From Jonesia denitrificans DSM 20603 (GTDB taxonomy: Bacteria; Actinomycetota; Actinomycetes; Actinomycetales; Cellulomonadaceae), in assembly GCF_000024065.1 (NCBI RefSeq), contig NC_013174.1, forward strand, positions 2,294,001 through 2,358,000: a stretch of DNA of 64,000 bases, given 5' to 3'. The notes beneath the pieces are model-generated. The model made no database searches. It was not told where the DNA came from and saw only the letters and a list, made by a program, of their open reading frames with translations. Numbering within the stretch: position 1 is the stretch's first letter; the number at the start of each line of letters is the position of its first letter. Both the position numbers and the translations under genes were made by a program. Below, one piece after another: positions 57,833-64,000 of this stretch.

Positions 57833-58119
57833 GACGTGAGGCCGACCAGGATACCAGTGGCTAAGCCCAGTAGGCGTGCCTCAGTTTTATACCAGGTTAA
57901 TTCTTTATCGCTGGTTGTGCGCTGAATCGCGCCGATTATTAGCGGCAGAATCACCACGAGTGAACCAAGTTTCGGGCCGCCACCATAGGTCGGCTCCACG
58001 AAAAAACTCTTAACCGCTACTGCCGCGAATATGCCTATAACCGCGAATCCGGCGAACGAAAACATTGTCGCCCCTGCGGGTTTCTTTTCTTTTTCAACAT
58101 TTTTTTCGGTGTCAGTCAT
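57829..58119 (-). CDS. Reverse-strand membrane protein (moron) in the tail operon
   Basis: The 96-residue protein begins MTDTEKNVEKEKKP, then has spans near residues 19-37 (FSFAGFAVIGIFAAVAVKSFF) and 50-66 (LGSLVVILPLIIGAIQR), with a third weak hydrophobic run at the C terminus (LLGLATGILVGLTS). It is the only reverse gene in the late half and fits exactly between the chaperone and tape-measure genes. Its DNA is AT-richer than its neighbours. Such morons are usually expressed in the lysogen. Function is unknown; superinfection exclusion is one possibility. Confidence 0.75.
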   Translation of the reverse strand: MTDTEKNVEKEKKPAGATMFSFAGFAVIGIFAAVAVKSFFVEPTYGGGPKLGSLVVILPLIIGAIQRTTSDKELTWYKTEARLLGLATGILVGLTS

Positions 58120-58154
58120 GACGCCTATTTTCGCATGCCCTTTGGGAGGTAGCA

Positions 58155-61100
58155 ATGGCTGATCGGTCTATCAAAGTAAGGCTCGAAGCCGAGGTGGGTG
58201 GATACAAGCGGGGCATGTCTGATGCTGCTCGTGCCACTGACAACCTAGCTAAATCTCAGAAGGGTGCCTTGGAGCGGACCAGTGCGTTTTGGCAGGCCAA
58301 CCGTGCGGACATTGACCAGGTTGGGTCTTCTTTGGCTGTGATGGGGGCTGCTGGGACTGCTGCGCTGGCCGGGGTGACGAAGCTGGCGATGGATTGGGAA
58401 TCTGCGTGGGCCGGGGTCACGAAGACCGTTGATGGGACAGCTGAAGAAATGGCTTCCCTGGAAAAAGGTTTGCGTGGTTTAGCGAAGGTCCTGCCTGCTT
58501 CTCACACTGAGATCGCGGCGGTGGCGGAGGCTGCTGGGCAGCTTGGTGTGGAGACGAAGAATGTGCAGGGATTTACCCGCACAATGATTGATCTCGGGGA
58601 GACCACAAACCTCTCTGCGAATGATGCCGCCACACAGCTTTCCCGGTTTATGAATATCATGGGGTCCTCGCAAAGTGACGTGGACCGCCTGGGGTCATCC
58701 GTGGTCGGCTTGGGTAATAACTTTGCGACTACTGAGGCTGAAATTGTTGAGCTTGGTATGCGTCTTGCCGGTGCAGGGAAGCAGGCTGGCCTGTCTGAGT
58801 CCGATGTGCTGGGTTTTGCTACCGCGATGTCGTCGGTGGGTATCGAGGCTGAGGCTGGTGGTACGGCACTGTCGATGACGATGAAGCGGATTGGGTCTGA
58901 GGTTGAGACTAATGGTGCGCTTTTGGGGACGTTCGCGCAGGTAGCGGGCATGTCGGCGGAGCAATTTAAGACTGCTTGGGGCCAGGATGCTGCCGGGGCT
59001 TTGTCTGCTTTCATCGCTGGGCTTGGGCAGACGGAATCTTTGGGTATGTCAGCGAACGCTGTTTTGTCTGAGCTTGGCATCACCGGTATTCGTGAGTCTG
59101 ACTCCCTGCTGCGTTTGTCGAGTGCGCAGGGTCTTGTGAATGAGGCTTTGGCTACTGGTGCGACCGCTTATGCGGAGAATACTGCTTTGTCTGATGAGGC
59201 TGCGAAGCGTTATGAGACGACTGCGGCTAAGGCTGAGATGGCTTGGAACGCCATGAAGGACGCGGGGATCGAGTTTGGGTCTTACGTCCTGCCGGTTTTG
59301 GCTCAAGCGGCGGAGGGCGTCGCTGATTTGGCTGGCTGGTTTGCTCAGTTGCCGGAGCCGGTGAAGCAGGTAGTCACTGGGCTGGGTGGGTTGGCTTCGG
59401 TGGCGGCTTTGGCTGCTGGTGGTGCGTTACGCCTGGCCGGGTCCGTCTCTGACTCTTACCTTGCAATGAAGCGGCTATCAGCGGAAGCGCCGCGTCTTGC
59501 GTCTGGGTTGAAGCGTGTGGGTATCGCTGCTGGTGTGGCTGGTGCCGCTTTGACTGCGTTTGCTATTGGTCAAGCGTATGACGGTGGTGAGGCTACCCAG
59601 GGGTTGCAGGAGATTGAGGACGGTCTTAAGCGTGTCGCTAAAGGTGCGTCCGCTGCGGACACGGTTTTCAAGAATTTTGATGAGCGGAAGATCTGGGAAT
59701 CTGATGTTCAGGGGCTGCGTGATGCGGAGGAGATTCTTGATCGTATAAGCCAGAACACTCTTTTTGGTGACGCTCAGCGCGGCCTTCTAAGTGGGATTAA
59801 TGGGCTGACTGATCTGTTCGGGTATGACTCGCGTACGGATTTGCAGAAGCAAGAGCAGGATTTGCGTGCGTATTTGGACACGCTCGCCACGCAGGTGCCG
59901 TCTGCGACGGCTGATGCTATTGCTGCTTTCCAGGGCTTGAACGAGCAGGTGGGCGGCACGGATGACTCTGCCCAGAAGCTGATTAATGCGTCACCAGCTT
60001 TAAAGGACGCTCTTATCGGCGTGGCGTCTGAGGCCGGGTACACGACTGATGATGCTTCACTTTTGGCGATTGCTTTGGGTGAGGTCGAGATCGCGGCTGA
60101 TGAGGTTGATTCGTCTACTCGTGGGGCTGCGTCTGCTGCTGTGGCTGCTGCTGAGGCGATGCAGGCTGAGGCTGATGCGGCTAATGCTGCTGCTGAGGCG
60201 GTTTTGGCGAAGGCTCGGGCTAATGCTGATGGGATTTCCGCGGAGATTCGTTTTGAGGAGGCTACTGATCGGGCGCGGGCGACGATTGAGGAGAATGGTA
60301 AAGCGACTGATTTGAGTACTGAGAAGGGCCGCCAGAATATGGAGGCTTTGCTTGGTATGGCTGATGCGACTTTGGGTGCTGCTGAGCAGATGAGTGCTTT
60401 GGGTGCGTCGCAGGAGGCTGTGGACGGGAAGATCGAGGCTGGCCGTAAGCGTTTTGAGTCTTTGGCTCGTGCGGCTGGTTTTTCTAGGGAGCAGGTTGCT
60501 TCTATGTCTCGGGAGCTTGGGTTGGTGCCTGGGACGGTGACGACTCAGGTTCAGGTTTTGAATGTTGGTGGCGCGATTTCGCAGGTCCAGGCGCTGAATT
60601 CCACTCTTAATTCGATTAATGGGAAGACGGTTACTGCTGCTGTTGCTATTAAGCAGTATGGGCAGGCGGCGATGGCGGATGGTGGTGTGCGTGAGCGTGC
60701 TGCTGGTGCTTTGGATGAGCCGCAGATCCGTCCGGGTTCTGGTGCAGGTGTCACGCAGGTTTCACGTTTTGGTCCGGTGACTTGGGCTGAGGGTGAGACT
60801 GAGTGGGAGGCTTTTATTCCTGGTGCGCGGTCGAAGCGTGGTCGGGCGTTGGCGATTTGGCGTGAGGCCGGTCAGCGTTTGGGGGCGTTTGAGGCGCTTG
60901 GTGCTGAGTCTTTCGCGGCTGGTGGTTTACGGTCGTCTGCGTCTTTGCGTACTGCGGAGCGCAGGGTGAAGCGTCTGGTGTCTCAGGTGCGGTCTTCTCG
61001 CCGGTCTGGGAATGACAAGCGGACCAGGAAACTGGAGGATCAGCTGCGGGACGCACGGTCGGCTTTGGCTGATTTGCGTGACGCACGGGTCGATTTGGCT

Positions 61101-62183
61101 TTGGATGCGCGGCGTGGGCGTTTGTCTGAGCAGGCGTCGGGCGGTTTGTCGTCGGCTTATTCGCTGGTGGATCAGGTGCGTGACGCTGCCGGGGATTCCG
61201 CTCTCACGAAGGGCACACGTAAGAGCCTGTCGTCGGCTGCTAAGTCATCTGAGGTGGCTTTCCGGAAGCTGTATGCGACTGCTGAGCGGGTCGAGGTCGC
61301 GCTTGAGAAGGCGCGGGATCACTTGCAGGAGATGCAGCAGATTTCGGATGGTCTGAAATCGTCGCTGTCGGGCGGTTTCCAGCTGACGGACGCTTACACG
61401 CAGTGGTCGGACGGTCTCGGGAATGTGGCGGGAAAGAGTATTACCGCTGCTGGGATGGTTGCGGGCGGTAAATCGTATGCGGACAAGCTGAAGAAGTTTG
61501 GGGCGTCGATTAAGAAGCTCGCGGACTTTGGGCTGTCATCCGTGGTGCTCCAGGAGATCGCGGCTTTGGGTCCTGATGAGGGGCTTGAGGTCGCTAATCA
61601 GCTGTTGGCCGGGGGTAAGAAATCGGTCCAAGAACTCAACGGGGTTTACACCTCGATTGCGTCTGCGTCCGGTTTCATCGGCGACCAGGCCACCCGGAAT
61701 TACCGTACAGCCGATGGCACTTTCTACGCGGGCGGCGTCGGGCAGGCTCAAGGCCGTGTGGATTCCCTGGAGAAGTCGATGAGCAAGATTGAGGCTTCTA
61801 TCGGGAAGTGGGGTGACAAGATTGCCCGGATTTTGGGTAAGGCGTATGGGGTGAAGATGGCGTCTGGCGGCTGGGTGACTGGCGGCATTAAGGGCGTCGA
61901 TTCGGTGCCTATCACTGCGATGCCAGATGAGTATGTGGTCAACGCCAAGGCCGCTTCACAGTATGGGCCTTTGCTTGAGTCGATTAACTCTGGACGCGGG
62001 TTGCCTGTCCTGTCTGCTGCTTACCCTGCACAAACCAACGTCAACGTCGCCCTTGATAAAGGGTCTTTGGCGGGTGCTTTGGATGGCGTCGGCGTGACGA
62101 TGCTGGTTGATGGGAAGCCTATGAAAGCGACGATCCGCACGGAAATGAACGCCGCTTTTAGTGCGGCTGGGAGGGGTTACTGA
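58155..62183 (+). CDS. Tape measure protein
   Basis: The 1342-residue protein has the phage tail tape-measure domain: DLGETTNLSANDAATQLSRF, FATAMSSVGIEAEAGGTALS and a TGIRESDSLLRLSS segment. Hydrophobic runs lie near 400-430 and 450-475. A long Ala/Glu coiled coil (about 640-790) and a basic coiled coil (about 940-1040) follow. A C-terminal GGWVTGGIKGVDSVP and MPDEYVVNAKAA is typical of the end. At about 1.5 angstrom per residue the tail would be near 200 nm. Confidence 0.93.
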   Translation: MADRSIKVRLEAEVGGYKRGMSDAARATDNLAKSQKGALERTSAFWQANRADIDQVGSSLAVMGAAGTAALAGVTKLAMDWESAWAGVTKTVDGTAEEMASLEKGLRGLAKVLPASHTEIAAVAEAAGQLGVETKNVQGFTRTMIDLGETTNLSANDAATQLSRFMNIMGSSQSDVDRLGSSVVGLGNNFATTEAEIVELGMRLAGAGKQAGLSESDVLGFATAMSSVGIEAEAGGTALSMTMKRIGSEVETNGALLGTFAQVAGMSAEQFKTAWGQDAAGALSAFIAGLGQTESLGMSANAVLSELGITGIRESDSLLRLSSAQGLVNEALATGATAYAENTALSDEAAKRYETTAAKAEMAWNAMKDAGIEFGSYVLPVLAQAAEGVADLAGWFAQLPEPVKQVVTGLGGLASVAALAAGGALRLAGSVSDSYLAMKRLSAEAPRLASGLKRVGIAAGVAGAALTAFAIGQAYDGGEATQGLQEIEDGLKRVAKGASAADTVFKNFDERKIWESDVQGLRDAEEILDRISQNTLFGDAQRGLLSGINGLTDLFGYDSRTDLQKQEQDLRAYLDTLATQVPSATADAIAAFQGLNEQVGGTDDSAQKLINASPALKDALIGVASEAGYTTDDASLLAIALGEVEIAADEVDSSTRGAASAAVAAAEAMQAEADAANAAAEAVLAKARANADGISAEIRFEEATDRARATIEENGKATDLSTEKGRQNMEALLGMADATLGAAEQMSALGASQEAVDGKIEAGRKRFESLARAAGFSREQVASMSRELGLVPGTVTTQVQVLNVGGAISQVQALNSTLNSINGKTVTAAVAIKQYGQAAMADGGVRERAAGALDEPQIRPGSGAGVTQVSRFGPVTWAEGETEWEAFIPGARSKRGRALAIWREAGQRLGAFEALGAESFAAGGLRSSASLRTAERRVKRLVSQVRSSRRSGNDKRTRKLEDQLRDARSALADLRDARVDLALDARRGRLSEQASGGLSSAYSLVDQVRDAAGDSALTKGTRKSLSSAAKSSEVAFRKLYATAERVEVALEKARDHLQEMQQISDGLKSSLSGGFQLTDAYTQWSDGLGNVAGKSITAAGMVAGGKSYADKLKKFGASIKKLADFGLSSVVLQEIAALGPDEGLEVANQLLAGGKKSVQELNGVYTSIASASGFIGDQATRNYRTADGTFYAGGVGQAQGRVDSLEKSMSKIEASIGKWGDKIARILGKAYGVKMASGGWVTGGIKGVDSVPITAMPDEYVVNAKAASQYGPLLESINSGRGLPVLSAAYPAQTNVNVALDKGSLAGALDGVGVTMLVDGKPMKATIRTEMNAAFSAAGRGY

Positions 62184-64000
62184 TGCAGATTGATTTTGAT
62201 GAGCGGCTTGCGGCGTCCACGGTGATCGTGGATGGCCGTGAGTGGTGTCAGGGCACCCTCACGAACCTTGCCTTGAACCCCTCGTTTGAGGCGGCGGGGT
62301 CCACGGTCGAGGTGGCGCGAAACCGTATCCCGAACCCACGCGCAGTGAGCGCAGGTAGCGCTATCCCGTGGACGACGGTCAATGGCACTGCGACGTGGGA
62401 AACCGGGTCCGGTCTAACGGGCGGTTTGCCGGACACTTTCCGTCGCCTCGTCGCTACAGCGTCCATGGCTGGATGGTATGGAGTAGTCACAGGACTGGTT
62501 TCATCAGGGGAAACGCTGACGCTTCGGCGGTTAGTGCGGACCTCGCGCGCATGCACTGTGCGGCTAGGTCTTGAAGGCGCGGGCATGCCAACGCCAATGT
62601 ATTCGCCATATATTCCCGTTCCTGCCGGTGAGTGGACTTGGGTGACATTTACGCTGACTTTGCCGACGCTTGTCAGTGGGTCGCCAGTCGTCCTTATGTG
62701 CTATGCCTACGGTCTGGAGGGCGGGGATGTGCTTGACCAGACTGCCGCGAGCATCGACCAGCACACAACCTACCTCGACTTCTCCTATTCCCCCGATCCT
62801 GACCTAACGCCGTCATCGGTAGGGGCCGCAAATAATAGCGCGTCGATTCTTTCAGCGCCTGCACCTGCCGGTATCGGCCAGCAGCCGGGAAGGTACTGTA
62901 TCCAATCCGGTGCGTGGGCGAACAGCGGGGGGAAGAGTCTACGAATCACCCGCACGGGGTTCGCAGAGCAGGCGGCGGCTGGTGCTATCATCTGGACCCC
63001 TGCGGGTGGTGACGTGGGTAAAACCTTCACAGCCGCCGTGTGGTGCAGGCCGCAAGACGGGTATGACAGCTCTCAGGATATAGTCCTGGGCGACCGGGTA
63101 AGTCGTGGGCTGTACGTCCTCCTTAACGCGGGGACATACCGGACGCAGGCTGAGCCAGTGGGGGAGGCGCAACTTCTACGGCTGACCTTCACCGTGGAGG
63201 ACGTAAGCCACACGCTGCGCGTCGGGGGCGGCGGCACGGTGGGGCAAACGATCAGGTACGACGACTTCACCATCGTCCAGGGTGAGCACCCCGATTTGAT
63301 GCCTTTCCACGGGTCTACCGTGAACCCGGAGTGGCCGGGAGTCGCCTACGCATGGACAGGGACACCCGACGCTTCCACCAGCACCCGCACAACCCCCACC
63401 ATCGACCGCATCGAGGTTGATCGTGACCCCGGCACCGGGTGGGTACCCGTACGCGGCGGCAGGCGTGAAGTCATCAACGGTTTCGTCGCGCTCACGGACC
63501 ATGAAATGCCGCTTCACCAGGACGTCCGCTACCGTGTCGCCGGATACTCAGGGGACATGTACGTGGGAGCTTTCACCGGGACCGTGAACACGTCGATCCC
63601 AGGGTGGTGTGGGGTTTTCGTGAAGATCCCGGCGAACCCCAACGCAACCGTGATGGTCGACCCCACAAACAGCGTCGACATTGATTCCAGTACACAAGGC
63701 GGTTCATACGACATCGCAGCAGGGTCAAGCATCGCCGTCGCAGCATGGTCCGGGGTAAACGCATCACGCTTCACCCTCAACGCTTTGACCAAGACCGATG
63801 GGGACTCTGCGCAAATGCGGGCGCTCCTGCAAAAAAACCGGGTCGTCCTGCTACAAGGACCAGACTGGGCACCATTCCCACCCGGCTGGTACTACGTCGA
63901 ATCGGTAAGCGAAGGGCTTCGCGGTGACGGGGCGATCAAGCAGGGCAGGAAATGGTCACTCAGCCTCGTGTCCACAGGTGTCCCGTCAGGGGATACGGCA
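62183..64000 (+). CDS. Distal/minor tail protein, partial at right edge
   Basis: The frame starts at an ATG sharing its A with the tape-measure stop (TGATG) and stays open for 606 codons to the window end. The start (MQIDFDERLAASTVIVDGRE) resembles distal tail or tail-tip proteins. Two jelly-roll-like blocks follow, with NLALNPSFEA near residue 30 and YCIQSGAWANSGGKSLRITR near 240, which look like carbohydrate-binding folds. Later parts have VEVDRDPGTGWVPVRGG-like tail hub sequence. Early bases are G/T-rich like the tape measure; from about 62,330 codons become C-rich. Confidence 0.8.
   Translation, partial: MQIDFDERLAASTVIVDGREWCQGTLTNLALNPSFEAAGSTVEVARNRIPNPRAVSAGSAIPWTTVNGTATWETGSGLTGGLPDTFRRLVATASMAGWYGVVTGLVSSGETLTLRRLVRTSRACTVRLGLEGAGMPTPMYSPYIPVPAGEWTWVTFTLTLPTLVSGSPVVLMCYAYGLEGGDVLDQTAASIDQHTTYLDFSYSPDPDLTPSSVGAANNSASILSAPAPAGIGQQPGRYCIQSGAWANSGGKSLRITRTGFAEQAAAGAIIWTPAGGDVGKTFTAAVWCRPQDGYDSSQDIVLGDRVSRGLYVLLNAGTYRTQAEPVGEAQLLRLTFTVEDVSHTLRVGGGGTVGQTIRYDDFTIVQGEHPDLMPFHGSTVNPEWPGVAYAWTGTPDASTSTRTTPTIDRIEVDRDPGTGWVPVRGGRREVINGFVALTDHEMPLHQDVRYRVAGYSGDMYVGAFTGTVNTSIPGWCGVFVKIPANPNATVMVDPTNSVDIDSSTQGGSYDIAAGSSIAVAAWSGVNASRFTLNALTKTDGDSAQMRALLQKNRVVLLQGPDWAPFPPGWYYVESVSEGLRGDGAIKQGRKWSLSLVSTGVPSGDTA

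Larger units (their letters stand above)
30793..64000. mobile_element. Siphovirus-type prophage, right end beyond the window
   Basis: The element has integrase, lysogeny switch, recombination, replication, terminase, head and tail genes in the usual siphovirus order. The genes look intact, so it may be inducible. Missing from the window are the remaining minor tail genes, holin/lysin and attR. Base composition changes near 47,800 and near 62,300, which suggests a mosaic origin. Confidence 0.95.

Overview
The window looks like part of a high-GC Gram-positive genome, most likely an actinobacterium of the order Micrococcales (inference). The signs are GTG starts and compact operons, a WhiB protein, a mycothiol-type DinB-fold enzyme, two LAETG sortase substrates and the FtsH/folate/Hpt/TilS cluster usual in that group. 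I did not assign a genus.

Positions 1-30,756 are chromosome. A minus-strand cluster (1-8,529) holds folate enzymes (folB partial, folP, folE), ftsH, hpt, tilS, a zinc-metalloprotease-like protein and a PBP4-type carboxypeptidase. Then come ppa (+), a secreted NlpC/P60 hydrolase (-), metY-metX with two enzyme genes and a lipase-like hydrolase (+), a thiamine-binding-like protein and a large FAD/Fe-S oxidase (-), and a LolD/MacB-like ABC exporter pair (+). After these lie a DUF3806-like protein, a sigma factor with a membrane partner, a LAETG wall protein, a YceI protein and a secreted GH53 galactanase that ends at a strong terminator.

From 30,793 to the right edge lies a siphovirus-type prophage, not complete in the window. 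Its left end is the 3' part of a tRNA-Thr(CGU) gene, so the intact tRNA should lie beyond 64,000. Order: tyrosine integrase; leftward SHOCT membrane protein, ImmA protease and repressor; a TTGCG operator region; Cro, antirepressor and excisionase-like genes; a LAETG wall protein resembling the host one 7 kb away; a recombination module (YqaJ exonuclease, partner, redoxin, SSB, RusA); WhiB; a replication module (initiator, loader-like, DnaB); a run of small zinc-ribbon proteins; a promoter-terminator module; and two HNH genes. The late operon starts at 47,943 with a primase-polymerase-like protein, followed by terminase, portal, head and tail genes. It includes a -1 frameshifted tail chaperone, a reverse-strand membrane moron and a 1342-residue tape measure. 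A minor tail gene runs off the end.

The observations most worth follow-up are the host-like wall protein carried by the prophage, the antisense membrane moron in the tail operon, the short promoter-terminator RNA before the late genes, the exonuclease partner of unknown fold, and two apparently leaderless phage promoters. All functions are read from sequence motifs and gene order; no database search was run.
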